DNA of 64,000 nt from Clostridium amylolyticum (GCF_900142075.1 NZ_FQZO01000012.1:20373-84372), one strand, 5' to 3'; counted from the first letter of the stretch, positions 9,368 through 18,458 are shown. Translations and numbers: made by a program. The notes: generated by a model from the sequence alone, not told the origin.

Positions 9368-9590
9368 CAGGCACATTTAATGTTTAATAGGGAAAGTGGT
9401 ATAAGCCACTGCAGCCCCCGCTACTGTAAACGACGACGATTTTCTTGAGTGTCCACTGATGCTTTAATGTATTGGGAAGGAAAGAAAAAAGGTTGACTCG
9501 TGAGCCAGGAGACCTGCCTGTTTAACAATGCTAATCCTTCGGAGGGAAGGGTAGTGGCCGTGGATTTATAATTCCAAATTTTATGTATGC
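9368..9590 (+). promoter_or_regulatory. Cobalamin (B12) riboswitch
   Basis: Conserved blocks are present in order: a GGGAA segment, GTGGTATAAGCCACTGC (stem-loop), the B12-box core GCAGCCCCCGCTACTGTAA at about 9411-9429, and the downstream block GAGCCAGGAGACCTGCC at about 9502-9518. About 100 bases later is a strong terminator and then the ECF transporter operon. Adenosylcobalamin binding is expected to favour termination, so the operon is on when B12 is scarce. Exact boundaries are approximate. Confidence 0.95.
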
Positions 9591-9688
9591 CTTGAGAAGG
9601 TACTAAAAGTTTACTCAGTATAATTTGTATCTGAGACTTTAGTATATTTTATAAATTTTCAGTATTAGGTATGATAAAGAAAATAAGG

Positions 9689-9720
9689 AAGTCCTGTGTT
9701 GCCACAGGACTTTTAATTTT
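9689..9720 (+). terminator. Riboswitch expression-platform terminator
   Basis: AAGTCCTGTG and CACAGGACTT form a perfect 10-bp stem with a TTGC loop, followed by TTTTAATTTT. It lies between the riboswitch and the first gene. A second, weaker pairing (TACTAAAAGTTTACTCAG with CTGAGACTTTAGTA, about 9600-9650) may be the alternative structure. Confidence 0.85.
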
Positions 9721-9776
9721 GCCTAAAAATAAATTTTTATAATAAAAATTATTAAGAAAGGGAGAAATCAATAAGA

Positions 9777-10661
9777 TTGGGAAAAATAAAAAAAGTAAAT
9801 AATTTTCATGTGGTTACTATAATTTTAATTTTTACAGTTATTATGTTTATGGTGTTTTCCAGTGATAACCCAATGGTAATATTGTCTACCTATATTTTAA
9901 CTTTAGGAATTACAATATTCACAAAAAGTTACAGAAAGCTTTTTAATGGCTTATTCTATTTTGCTCCTTTTGCAGTGCTTATTATTATTGCAAACTTAAT
10001 ATTCGTTACCCAAGGAAGTACAACTTTGTTTTACATAGGAAGTAAAAAACTTACCTTGGAATCTCTTATATATGCTATTGTGCTATGTTTTAAGTTCCTA
10101 GCTGTGATCTATCTATTTATGTCTTTTCAGCTTATGATAGATTCTGACAAAGCTGTTTCATACTTTTCCTCTAAAATGCCAAAATCTACTTTAACCTTAA
10201 TGTTAATATTTAAGCTTATTCCTGGATTAAAGAACAAATTTTATTCTTTGAAAGAAATATATACTGTTCGTGGGGTAGACTTTAAGGTTGGAGATAATAA
10301 GAGCAAGGTAAAAAGTTATAGTGAAGTAATGACAGTGTTATTGGAAAGCTCCTTGGAAAGCTCCTTTGATATAGGAGAAGCAGCCTTCGTAAGAGGTTTC
10401 TTAAGCAATAAAAGGAGTGTTTATGAGAGAGAAAGTCTAGGGAAGAAGGATATATTGTTAATAATTAGCAGCTTGCTTTTGATTATTATTTATATTTTAT
10501 CTAAGATAATGGGTTTTGTTACCTTTGAAATATATGAAGGTGTAAATATTTCTAATATATTTAATGCAGCTACGATTTTAATTCTTTCCATGATATGCTA
10601 TATAACATTTTTAATTTGCATTTTTAGTAAGGAGGTATATTTTGGGTTACATAGAGATTAA
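9777..10661 (+). CDS. ecfT: ECF transporter transmembrane component EcfT
   Basis: 294 residues from a TTG start; GGGAG lies 12 bases upstream. The hydrophobic N-terminal half is followed by a cytoplasmic region with two short Ala/Arg-Gly signatures typical of EcfT coupling helices (YTVRGVDF and EAAFVRGFLSN) and further membrane segments. It couples the paired ATPases to the substrate-binding S component. The 3' end overlaps the ATPase gene by 20 bases, showing tight operon structure. The riboswitch upstream suggests cobalamin or a cobalamin precursor as substrate. Confidence 0.88.
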   Translation: MGKIKKVNNFHVVTIILIFTVIMFMVFSSDNPMVILSTYILTLGITIFTKSYRKLFNGLFYFAPFAVLIIIANLIFVTQGSTTLFYIGSKKLTLESLIYAIVLCFKFLAVIYLFMSFQLMIDSDKAVSYFSSKMPKSTLTLMLIFKLIPGLKNKFYSLKEIYTVRGVDFKVGDNKSKVKSYSEVMTVLLESSLESSFDIGEAAFVRGFLSNKRSVYERESLGKKDILLIISSLLLIIIYILSKIMGFVTFEIYEGVNISNIFNAATILILSMICYITFLICIFSKEVYFGLHRD

Positions 10662-12348
10662 GGATTTAACTTATTACTACCCTAAAGATAAGGGCAATGA
10701 TAATCATAATAATACTCCAGCTTTAAAGGATGTTCAATTAACACTGAATAAAGGAGATATCTTACTGGTTCTAGGAAAGTCAGGCTCTGGAAAATCTACT
10801 TTAGCTAAGGCTATAGTAGGATCTGTACCTCATTTTTATGGGGGAAGTATAAAAGGCAGCATAACAGTAGGTGGAAAAAACCTTGAAGAGCTACAACACT
10901 TTGAAAGGGCAGAAGAAGTAACTATGGTTTTTCAAGATCCTGAAAAGCAGCTTATGATGAACAAGGTACATAGAGAAATAGCCTTTGGACTAGAAAATAT
11001 AGGCTCTGAGGAGAAAACTATAAAACGAAGAGTATGGGAAGCTATGGAGTTTACTAATATATTGCATCTAGCTCATAGGGATATAAACACTTTATCCGGT
11101 GGGGAAAAACAAAAGGTAGCTATAACTTCTGCCTTATCATATTTACCTAAATGTATTATATTAGACGAACCTCTTTCTCAGTTAGACCCATTGGCTGCTG
11201 AGGAGATAGTGAGCCTGATAAAAAAGATAAACGAAGAATTAGGCATAACTATTATAATCATAGAACAGAGAATTAATCCATGGTTTCAAACAGCAGATAA
11301 AATTGCACTTATGGATCAAGGAAGTTTAAAGCTCTTTGAAACTAAAGAGGAATTTTCCTTTGCTTGTAGTGAAGATAATATTAATTTCCTGCCGGATTAT
11401 GTAAGGATATTTAAGTTAGCTGAAAATAAATTTATTCCTAAGAATTTTAAAGAAGCAAGAAATTTTATAGAGAAATTTTATAATGAGACAGACCTCTTAA
11501 ATATTAAAACACCTAGGGAAAGTCAATGGGAAATTTCAAAGAATAAAGAAGATGGGCATAAGGAATTAATAGTAAATGTTCATAAAGTCAAAAGCTTCTA
11601 TGGAGAAAATGAAGCAATAAAAAATATTTCCTTAAAGATTAACAAAGGGGATTTCATTTCTATAATGGGAGCTAACGGAGCAGGAAAAAGCACCTTTTTG
11701 AAAACACTCATAGGGCTTCAGCCATATACAGGGAATATTAAAGTATTTGAAAAAGAAGTTAAAAAAACTAGTGTAAAAGAAATAGCAAGACATATAGGAT
11801 ATGTATCTCAAAATCCAAATGACTATATATCAAAAGATACTGTATTTGAAGAATTGAAATTTACCATGGACAACTTTCAATGCTTTGATGAGGAATATTT
11901 GGATAGGGTTCTTAATGACTTAGACATACTTCCTTTGAAATATAAAAACCCTAGAGACTTAAGTGGTGGTGAGAAACAGCGAGTGGCTATTGCATCTATA
12001 CTAGTGAATACGCCTAGGATACTAATATTAGACGAGCCTACAAGAGGTATAGACATTCATCTTAAGCATAGACTAGGGGAAATGCTTAAAGCACTTCAGA
12101 AAAGTGGAGTTACCATAATTGTTGTAACCCATGATGTGGAGTTTTCCAGCCTTTATAGCGATAAACTTATGCTTATGTTTAATGGAGAAGTGATTTGTGA
12201 AGGGGATGTATCTGAGGTGATTTCTGATGGTATATATTATACAACCTGTGCTAATAAGCTCTTTAGAAATAAAAACAAGAGCATATACACCATTAATCAA
12301 GGTGTAAATGCGTTAAAAAATCTGGGAGGAAGCCATGAAGAAGCTTAG
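10642..12348 (+). CDS. ecfA: ECF transporter double ATPase (EcfA-EcfA' in one chain)
   Basis: 568 residues containing two complete ABC ATPase domains. Domain 1 has Walker A GKSGSGKST (45-53), signature LSGGEKQK and Walker B CIILDEP. Domain 2 has Walker A GANGAGKST (343-351), signature LSGGEKQR and Walker B ILILDEP. In many ECF systems these are two proteins, EcfA1 and EcfA2; single-chain versions are common in dedicated vitamin transporters. TTG start at 10642 with AAGGAGGT 5 bases upstream. It overlaps EcfT at its start and the S component by 14 bases at its end. Confidence 0.92.
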   Translation: MGYIEIKDLTYYYPKDKGNDNHNNTPALKDVQLTLNKGDILLVLGKSGSGKSTLAKAIVGSVPHFYGGSIKGSITVGGKNLEELQHFERAEEVTMVFQDPEKQLMMNKVHREIAFGLENIGSEEKTIKRRVWEAMEFTNILHLAHRDINTLSGGEKQKVAITSALSYLPKCIILDEPLSQLDPLAAEEIVSLIKKINEELGITIIIIEQRINPWFQTADKIALMDQGSLKLFETKEEFSFACSEDNINFLPDYVRIFKLAENKFIPKNFKEARNFIEKFYNETDLLNIKTPRESQWEISKNKEDGHKELIVNVHKVKSFYGENEAIKNISLKINKGDFISIMGANGAGKSTFLKTLIGLQPYTGNIKVFEKEVKKTSVKEIARHIGYVSQNPNDYISKDTVFEELKFTMDNFQCFDEEYLDRVLNDLDILPLKYKNPRDLSGGEKQRVAIASILVNTPRILILDEPTRGIDIHLKHRLGEMLKALQKSGVTIIVVTHDVEFSSLYSDKLMLMFNGEVICEGDVSEVISDGIYYTTCANKLFRNKNKSIYTINQGVNALKNLGGSHEEA

Positions 12349-13021
12349 TGTTTTTCTTAGTATATCTGTAATCCTAATGCTTATGGTATTTACCTTTAAT
12401 AAAAATTTACAAGAAAGCTTCACTATATTATCTACCTTTGGCATTTTTCTATTGCTATTCTTTAGCTATTTCTATTTTGAAAAAAGTATGCTAGGCACTA
12501 AGGAAATAGCCATAATTGCCACCTTAAGTGCTTTTATTGCCGTATCTAGAATGGTATTTGCACCGTTGCCTAATGTGAAGCCAGTGACTTTTTTAGTAGC
12601 TTTATCAGGCTATGTATTTGGACCCTTTGAAGGCTTTATTATTGGAAGCTCTTCAGCTTTTATCTCCAATATTTTTTTTGGACAAGGACCTTGGACACCT
12701 TGGCAGATGTTTTCTTGGGGACTTATAGGTGCTATATCAGGTTTTTGGGGTAAAAAGAACAGTGATGTATCAGCATTGAAGTTTTCTATTGTATGTTTTT
12801 TCTACGGCTTTATGTTTGACTGGATAATGAATCTATGGTTTGTCCTAGGGTTTGTAAAACCCATAACCTTTGAAAGTGTAGCCTTTGCCTATGTATCAGG
12901 ACTAACCTTTGACATATTACATGGAGGAGGCAGTTTTATATTTTCAATAATATTCTATGACAGCTTTTTAAAAGTTCTTAACAGATATAAAAAAAGGTTA
13001 GAAATAACCTATTTAAAATAA
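12335..13021 (+). CDS. ECF transporter S component, probably for cobalamin (CbrT-like)
   Basis: 228 residues with about six membrane segments beyond a hydrophobic N-terminal pair. The middle (SRMVFAPLPNVKPVTFLVA, then GPFEGFIIGSSSAFISN and WQMFSWGLIGAI) is the pattern of the ECF S-component group that includes the cobalamin transporter CbrT. The S component determines specificity. Cobalamin is inferred from this resemblance, from the riboswitch and from the two DUF4430 genes downstream. A precursor such as cobinamide is an alternative. GGAGG lies just upstream of the ATG, inside the previous gene. Confidence 0.8.
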   Translation: MKKLSVFLSISVILMLMVFTFNKNLQESFTILSTFGIFLLLFFSYFYFEKSMLGTKEIAIIATLSAFIAVSRMVFAPLPNVKPVTFLVALSGYVFGPFEGFIIGSSSAFISNIFFGQGPWTPWQMFSWGLIGAISGFWGKKNSDVSALKFSIVCFFYGFMFDWIMNLWFVLGFVKPITFESVAFAYVSGLTFDILHGGGSFIFSIIFYDSFLKVLNRYKKRLEITYLK

Positions 13022-13040
13022 TTAAAAGAGAGGTTAAAAT

Positions 13041-15281
13041 ATGTCAAAAAAAATTAGAGTTAATATTTTAAGTTTTATGCTATCATTTATTTTCGTAGTA
13101 TCACAGATTTTTACAGGAGTTACAGTAAAAGCAGAGGAAGTACAAAAAAACCTTAAGGTTAAGGTGAGAATAGAAGCTAATGACCGCACTATAATACCCG
13201 AAACAGAGGTGGAGGTATCAAATTTCGATTTAAAACCCTATAATTGCGACAATTTGCAAGGTGATCCTAAAGCCATCCATGCAATAATAAGAGCCCTAGA
13301 AAAGAATGGATTAAACCCTAAAGACAAAGAAAAGTTTGATTTTGGCAGTGGGATGTATATATCAAAGGTAGATGGAGTGGCGCAAGGATCCTTTGGCTCT
13401 TTAGACGGATGGGGATATTATATTAATGACTCCTATACAGATAAATATGTATCACAACAAGATTTATTACAAGGAGACAGTATAGTATTATTTTTTATGG
13501 AAAACTATGCTTATGCTCGTTATGGTTTTTTTGATAAAAAGTCTGTAAATGTAAAAGTAGGTGAAGAGTTTACCCTTGAATTAACAGGAAAGTACTTTTT
13601 CTCTACTGGTATTCCTAAAGTTGTTAAACTAATAGACAATGCTAAGATATTAGTTAATGATGCGATTTCAAGCTATGTAACTGATGAAAATGGTAAGGTT
13701 ACTATGAGCTTTGACAAGCCAGGCACATATATAATTTCTGCAGACAAAAAGGTTAATGAATGTGATCCTTTAGATTATTCTAAAAGAAATAAACCACTTA
13801 AGTATACTGATAGAATGCTATCTAGAGCTTACTCAAAAGTAGTGGTAGAACTTCCAGATACTAATGCGCCTATTATAGATACAGATTTAACTAACAAAAA
13901 AGTACAAACCCCTAATTTTCAATTTAAGGTATCCGCTAAGGATGATATTGATGGAAACATTATTCCAGCAGTTAAATTGGGCGATAAAATACTTGAACCT
14001 TCAGAGCCAGGGATTTACAATGTAACACTCAATAAAGGAAAAAACAGCATTTATATAGAGGCTATAGATAAAGCTTTTAATAAAGCTTTCAAGGAAATAA
14101 TTATAGAATATAATGAAGTATTGCCACCAGCTTCCTATGATATTAAGAAAGAAGTGGAAGATACCCTTAAATATATGAAACTAAATAATGGTGATGAGTG
14201 GGATGCTTTAAGCTTAAGTAAGTTTAATATTAAGGGTAATAAGGAGTATCTTAATTCTGTAGTTAAGGACTTTAAACAAGGAGTAAAAGAGTATGGTTTA
14301 AGTGATTATTTCTATAAAGACACAGATCTTGAAAAAATGATAATTTATCTTGTTAGTCAAGGATATAATCCATATAACTTTTTAGGTTATGACTTAGTTA
14401 AGGAGCTATATAACAGAGATATAGAAGAATTTAATATGTTTGCCCAAATATTTGCACTTATAACTTTTGACTATGCAAATATAAAAGGAGATTATAAAAT
14501 AACTAGAGATGGACTTATAGATAAACTACTTGAAGCAAAATCTACTTATATAGATGAAAATGGAAATAAAGTTGTTGGATGGACATTTTTTGGTGACACA
14601 GTAGATATAGACACTACTGCAGCTGTAATCAGTGCACTTTCTAACTATTATGACACTAATAGTAAGGTAAAAGAAACTTTAGATGACTCTGTAAATACAC
14701 TTTCTCTACTTCAAAAAGGTAATGGAGGATATGAGGCTTGGGGAAGCTATGCCAGTGAGAGCGTTAGCTTCACTATACTTGCACTTACCTCCTTAGGTAT
14801 AGATCCAGAAGGAAAACTATTTACAAAAAATGAAGATGACATATCTAATAATCTTGTATCAGCATTATTAAGTTTTAAAGGTAGTGATGGAAAGTTTAAA
14901 CATACAAAAGCTGATGAAGACAATGCCATGTCTACGGAGCAGGCTTTTAGAGCTTTAATTGCTATAAATGAATTTAAAGTAAAGGGAAGATATAACTACT
15001 ATTCAAGTGAAATTCAAGCAAGAGACTTGCCTATATATTATGAAAAGGACAATAGCTTATCAGAGGATAATAATCCTACACAGCAAAATAACTCCAAAAG
15101 TGAAGCTGCTAATATAGACAGTACTGAAAACATAGATAAAGGTGAAAAAGAAAATATTAAATCTAATAATAATCTTCCTAAAACAGGTTCAAGTGCAAAT
15201 ATCAATTTAGTTGTTTTATTGGGTATTTCTTCTATTGCAGCGGGATGTTTTTTTATAGGAAAGCGAAAAATGGCTAAATAA
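13041..15281 (+). CDS. LPXTG-anchored transcobalamin-like surface protein (DUF4430 plus alpha/alpha toroid)
   Basis: 746 residues. A signal peptide (1 to ~31) is followed by a DUF4430 domain (about 40-150; GWGYYINDSYTDKYVSQ, LLQGDSIVLFF), a beta-sandwich segment (about 165-250), a second Ig/HYR-like segment (about 270-350), and a helical domain (about 365-660). The helical domain has repeats of the prenyltransferase/squalene-cyclase type (DTTAAVISALSNY, ESVSFTILALTSLGI, STEQAFRALIAIN). An Asn/Ser/Glu-rich linker, LPKTG (712-716), a membrane segment and a basic tail mark sortase anchoring. Vertebrate transcobalamin and intrinsic factor combine the same two fold types in the opposite order. Together with the B12 riboswitch this suggests cell-surface cobalamin capture, but binding is inferred. 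Confidence 0.82.
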   Translation: MSKKIRVNILSFMLSFIFVVSQIFTGVTVKAEEVQKNLKVKVRIEANDRTIIPETEVEVSNFDLKPYNCDNLQGDPKAIHAIIRALEKNGLNPKDKEKFDFGSGMYISKVDGVAQGSFGSLDGWGYYINDSYTDKYVSQQDLLQGDSIVLFFMENYAYARYGFFDKKSVNVKVGEEFTLELTGKYFFSTGIPKVVKLIDNAKILVNDAISSYVTDENGKVTMSFDKPGTYIISADKKVNECDPLDYSKRNKPLKYTDRMLSRAYSKVVVELPDTNAPIIDTDLTNKKVQTPNFQFKVSAKDDIDGNIIPAVKLGDKILEPSEPGIYNVTLNKGKNSIYIEAIDKAFNKAFKEIIIEYNEVLPPASYDIKKEVEDTLKYMKLNNGDEWDALSLSKFNIKGNKEYLNSVVKDFKQGVKEYGLSDYFYKDTDLEKMIIYLVSQGYNPYNFLGYDLVKELYNRDIEEFNMFAQIFALITFDYANIKGDYKITRDGLIDKLLEAKSTYIDENGNKVVGWTFFGDTVDIDTTAAVISALSNYYDTNSKVKETLDDSVNTLSLLQKGNGGYEAWGSYASESVSFTILALTSLGIDPEGKLFTKNEDDISNNLVSALLSFKGSDGKFKHTKADEDNAMSTEQAFRALIAINEFKVKGRYNYYSSEIQARDLPIYYEKDNSLSEDNNPTQQNNSKSEAANIDSTENIDKGEKENIKSNNNLPKTGSSANINLVVLLGISSIAAGCFFIGKRKMAK

Positions 15282-15308
15282 ATAAACATTTTATACAAGG
15301 AGGATATT

Positions 15309-16073
15309 GTGAAAAAGAGAAATAAGATTATATTAGTTTTGTCTTCTTTAATGATTTTTTCTTTAATGTTTATTTTTGCACAAAAGCTGCAAGATAACCT
15401 TAGAAGTAAAAGCTTACAGTCAAATAATCAAATTATAGAGGAAGCTTCCAAGGATAAGAAAGAAAATCTTTCAGAAAGTGAAAATAAGGGAGAAAATCCC
15501 TCTAGGGAGGAAAAGCAGAATTCTCAGTCAGAAGGGGTAGCCGACAGTGAGACTAATAATTATAAAGAGAATAAAGAAAGTGAAAATAAAGCTTCAGTAG
15601 ATAAAGGTACTGGTAAGAGTAATAGCAGTAAAAGCAGTGATACTAAAAATACATCTTCTGCTGTTATAGATAAAGGCGTTAAGGAAAGTAAAGGAACTAC
15701 TGAAAGTAAACAAGAAAAACCTACGGAGCAAAAAACACCCAACTTTATAGTAAGGGATATGGTAAATAACAAGGAGATTCTGTCAAAACATGTGGATTAT
15801 GAGAATATCACTGTGGCAGATTTAACTAAAAAGGTATTAGATGAGTCAAAAGTAAAGTATAAGGCTACTGGGGCTGGTGCTACCACATATTTTGCTTCCA
15901 TTGCTGGATTAACAGAAAAGAAGCATGGACCTTTAAGCGGTTGGTGTTATTATGTAAAAAGAAGCGGTAGTAATGCCTTTGAAAAGCCTCCAATAGGTGC
16001 TGGAAGCTTAAAATATAAAAAAGGTGACATTGTGGAATGGAAGTATTGGTCAGACGGTATTAATGAGAAATAA
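15309..16073 (+). CDS. Secreted or membrane-tethered DUF4430 protein
   Basis: 254 residues from a GTG start with AAGGAGG upstream. One N-terminal hydrophobic segment (about 7-25) lacks a lipobox and is either a signal anchor or a cleaved signal. A ~110-residue low-complexity Lys/Glu/Ser/Asn spacer follows. The C-terminal ~110 residues are a DUF4430 domain (TVADLTKKVLDES, GPLSGWCYYVKRSG, KYKKGDIVEWKYW). It resembles a membrane-proximal partner that might pass a ligand from the anchored protein before it in the operon to the ECF transporter. That relay is inference; domain and location are visible. It is the last gene of the riboswitch operon. Confidence 0.8.
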   Translation: MKKRNKIILVLSSLMIFSLMFIFAQKLQDNLRSKSLQSNNQIIEEASKDKKENLSESENKGENPSREEKQNSQSEGVADSETNNYKENKESENKASVDKGTGKSNSSKSSDTKNTSSAVIDKGVKESKGTTESKQEKPTEQKTPNFIVRDMVNNKEILSKHVDYENITVADLTKKVLDESKVKYKATGAGATTYFASIAGLTEKKHGPLSGWCYYVKRSGSNAFEKPPIGAGSLKYKKGDIVEWKYWSDGINEK

Positions 16074-16360
16074 GCTAATTCTTAGCTTCACATGGAGTTT
16101 GATTAAAAGGAATACTTACTTCATCTGAAGCTTAGAAGAACTTATTCAGGAGATTAGTGCCATTATTCCTCCACTTGAAGAAGTGGAGACATTAGGAGCG
16201 GTTACTATGGGATAAGTTATGGATTTAAGGTGTTTAAAAGAACTGTATTTGTAGTACAAAAAGGGTAATTTAAAATTGGTAAAAAATTTCGTGAAAAATA
16301 TTTAAAAAAAGTTGTAAAAACTATTGTGATTTAAAAATAATTATAGTATATTCAGTTATG
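16074..16360. other. Intergenic region with several short hairpins, possible repeat remnant
   Basis: No gene is seen. It contains AAGCTAA-TTC-TTAGCTT (just after the DUF4430 stop), CTTC-ATCT-GAAG, and a perfect CTCCACTT-GAAG-AAGTGGAG hairpin near 16171-16190. The density of small palindromes and a GC content higher than nearby spacers suggest a remnant of a repeated element. The promoter of the downstream pot operon should lie near its 3' end, but I could not place it. Confidence 0.4.
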
Positions 16361-16393
16361 TTATAATTATTCAGAACCGTAGAATAATTATAA
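16361..16393 (+). promoter_or_regulatory. 12-bp perfect hairpin in the pot operon leader
   Basis: TTATAATTATTC and GAATAATTATAA pair perfectly around the 9-base loop AGAACCGTA. It lies immediately before a terminator hairpin whose loop (TTGCGGAG) contains TGCGG, complementary to CCGTA of this loop (one G-U). It may be an RNA control element or a dyad operator. No known riboswitch class is recognised. Confidence 0.45.
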
Positions 16394-16404
16394 ATTAAAT
16401 TAAT

Positions 16405-16450
16405 AACTTCTTTTTGGCTTGCGGAGGCCATAAGGAGGTTTTTTCTTTTT
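16405..16450 (+). terminator. Leader terminator/attenuator upstream of potA
   Basis: AACTTCTTT pairs with AAGGAGGTT (G-U pairs allowed), then TGGC with GCCA around an 8-base loop, followed by TTTTTTCTTTTT. It lies 38 bases before the potA start, so readthrough would be needed for expression from any promoter upstream of it. The arm AAGGAGG resembles a ribosome-binding site but has no start codon after it. Confidence 0.7.
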
Positions 16451-16487
16451 ATTATAATGAATTTACAAAAAAAGGGGATGTTACGGT

Positions 16488-17573
16488 GTGAAAGACGATG
16501 TTTTCGTTCAATTGCGAAAAGTTTGTAAAAGTTATGATCAAGAGGCGACAGTAATAAATAACCTGGACCTGGAGATTAAAAAAGGAGAATTTTTAACGTT
16601 GCTTGGTCCTAGTGGTTGCGGAAAGACTACAACCCTTAGGATGATAGCAGGATTTGAAAGTCCAACTAGTGGAGAGATTATTATAGATAATGATAATGTC
16701 ACCAATAAGGCACCTTTTCAAAGATGCGTAAATACAGTGTTTCAAAGTTATGCACTTTTTCCACATATGAATATTTTTGATAATGTAGCCTTTGGATTAA
16801 AGATGAAAAAAGTATCCAAAGATGAGATTAAAAATAGAGTGATGGAAATGCTGAAGATAGTTCAGCTGGAAGGATATGAAAATAGAATGCCTGCTCAATT
16901 AAGCGGTGGTCAGATGCAACGTGTAGCCATTGCTAGAGCTTTAATTAACAGGCCAAAGGTTCTTTTACTGGATGAGCCCCTAGGTGCTCTTGATTTAAAA
17001 CTTCGCAAGCAGATGCAGTTAGAGCTTAAGCATCTTCAAAGACAATTGGGTATCACCTTTATTTTTGTTACTCACGATCAGGAAGAAGCATTAACTATGT
17101 CTGATAGGATAGTAGTTATGAACGGAGGGAAAGTTGAACAAATTGGAACTCCTGAAGAACTCTATGAAAGACCTGTGACTAAGTTTGTAGCTGACTTCCT
17201 GGGAGAGACAAATATTTTAGAAGGAGAAGTTATTAAGCTTAAAGAAACTGAAGTACTTCTTCATTTAGAGCAAGAAAGCGATATAATTAGAATACCTAAT
17301 CATAATTATGTTTTAGGTGAGAAATTTATAGTTTCTATAAGACCAGAAAGGATAAAGATAAAATATGCTCCTGAAGAAGGAGATGTTTGGCTTCCTTGCA
17401 GGCTTAAAGAAAGAATATATAACGGATCTGTAATTAAGAATGTTGCTATTTTAAATAATGGAAAAGAAATTCTCATAAATGAACCCATTGCTCAGAGCTT
17501 TACCTTCAATAATCATGATGACGAGGTTTTTGCCACTTGGAGTGCTAATAAAACTGTAGTTATTAAGGCTTAG
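16488..17573 (+). CDS. potA: Spermidine/putrescine ABC transporter ATPase PotA
   Basis: 361 residues from a GTG start with AGGGGA upstream. Walker A GPSGCGKTT (40-48), signature LSGGQMQR, Walker B LLLDEP, and a C-terminal TOBE-like domain from about residue 240. FQSYALFPHMNIFDNVAFGLK is the typical Q-loop region of the spermidine/maltose-type ATPases. It energises import through PotB and PotC-PotD. It is the first gene of a three-gene operon with 13- and 2-base gaps. The leader terminator and hairpin upstream suggest attenuation control. Confidence 0.93.
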   Translation: MKDDVFVQLRKVCKSYDQEATVINNLDLEIKKGEFLTLLGPSGCGKTTTLRMIAGFESPTSGEIIIDNDNVTNKAPFQRCVNTVFQSYALFPHMNIFDNVAFGLKMKKVSKDEIKNRVMEMLKIVQLEGYENRMPAQLSGGQMQRVAIARALINRPKVLLLDEPLGALDLKLRKQMQLELKHLQRQLGITFIFVTHDQEEALTMSDRIVVMNGGKVEQIGTPEELYERPVTKFVADFLGETNILEGEVIKLKETEVLLHLEQESDIIRIPNHNYVLGEKFIVSIRPERIKIKYAPEEGDVWLPCRLKERIYNGSVIKNVAILNNGKEILINEPIAQSFTFNNHDDEVFATWSANKTVVIKA

Positions 17574-17586
17574 GGGGAGATAACAG

Positions 17587-18456
17587 ATGAAAAAAAGATT
17601 ATCTCTTAAAAACAAAAAGGGTATTTTGGTTACCATATTACCAGTGAGCCTATGGATGTTAGCTTTTTTCATAGTACCTCTTCTCCTTATTTTGGTGGTT
17701 AGCTTTTGTACCAGAGGAGAAACAGGAGATATAATATTTAAATTCACATTATCAAACTATGAAAGAATGTTTAATAAGTTATATCTTGTTATATTTTTAA
17801 AATCCCTAATGGTAAGTATCTTTACTACACTGATATGTTTGATTTTTGGATATCCCTTTGCTTTTATCATAGCAAGAGCCAATAAAAAAATTAAACCATT
17901 GCTTTTACTTTTAATTATATTACCGTTTTGGACAAACTCCTTAGTGAGAACTTATGCTATGATAATACTTCTTAGAACAGAAGGAATACTTAATACATTT
18001 TTTCTTAATATAGGGCTTATAAAGGCGCCATTAAAGTTAATGTACAATAATGCTGCTGTAATGATAGGCATGCTTTATATGATGTTTCCCTTTATGGTAT
18101 TACCTCTTTATGCCACCATTGAAAAGTTAGATTTAAGGGTACTAGAAGCAGCAGATGATTTGGGTGCAAACCCAGTGAAAAAATTTATTAATGTTACACT
18201 ACCTTTAACTAGGTCAGGTATACTTTCAGGGTCAATATTAGTGCTTGTACCTACATTAGGGCTATTCTTTATTACTGATCTTATGGGGGGAAGCAAGGTT
18301 GTACTTATGAGTAATGTTATTAAGAATCAATTCCTTACTGCTAGAGATTGGCCTTTCGGTTCTGCTATATCGGTAATTTTAATGATAGTTATGGTAATAG
18401 TGATATTCTACTACACTAAACTAGGCGGAGATACTAAGAAGGGGCAGGTGTTGTAG
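17587..18456 (+). CDS. potB: Spermidine/putrescine ABC transporter permease PotB
   Basis: 289 residues with six predicted membrane segments. The inner-membrane coupling motif EAADDLGANPVKKFINVTLPL (about residues 192-212) is the EAA loop that contacts PotA. The N-terminal segment and the WTNSLVRTYAM motif match the PotB type. GGGGGAGA lies before the ATG. Two bases separate it from the next gene, which encodes the second permease fused to the binding protein. Confidence 0.92.
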   Translation: MKKRLSLKNKKGILVTILPVSLWMLAFFIVPLLLILVVSFCTRGETGDIIFKFTLSNYERMFNKLYLVIFLKSLMVSIFTTLICLIFGYPFAFIIARANKKIKPLLLLLIILPFWTNSLVRTYAMIILLRTEGILNTFFLNIGLIKAPLKLMYNNAAVMIGMLYMMFPFMVLPLYATIEKLDLRVLEAADDLGANPVKKFINVTLPLTRSGILSGSILVLVPTLGLFFITDLMGGSKVVLMSNVIKNQFLTARDWPFGSAISVILMIVMVIVIFYYTKLGGDTKKGQVL

Positions 18457-18458
18457 AT

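Noticed and set aside
16140..16220. Short open frame reading EELIQEISAIIPPLEEVET
   Set aside because: It has no start codon, is preceded by a stop in the same frame, and spans hairpin sequence.
16361..16450. Guanidine-II or preQ1 riboswitch
   Set aside because: The loops are not the ACGR tetraloops of guanidine-II, and preQ1 core sequence is absent. Only an unclassified two-hairpin leader can be claimed.
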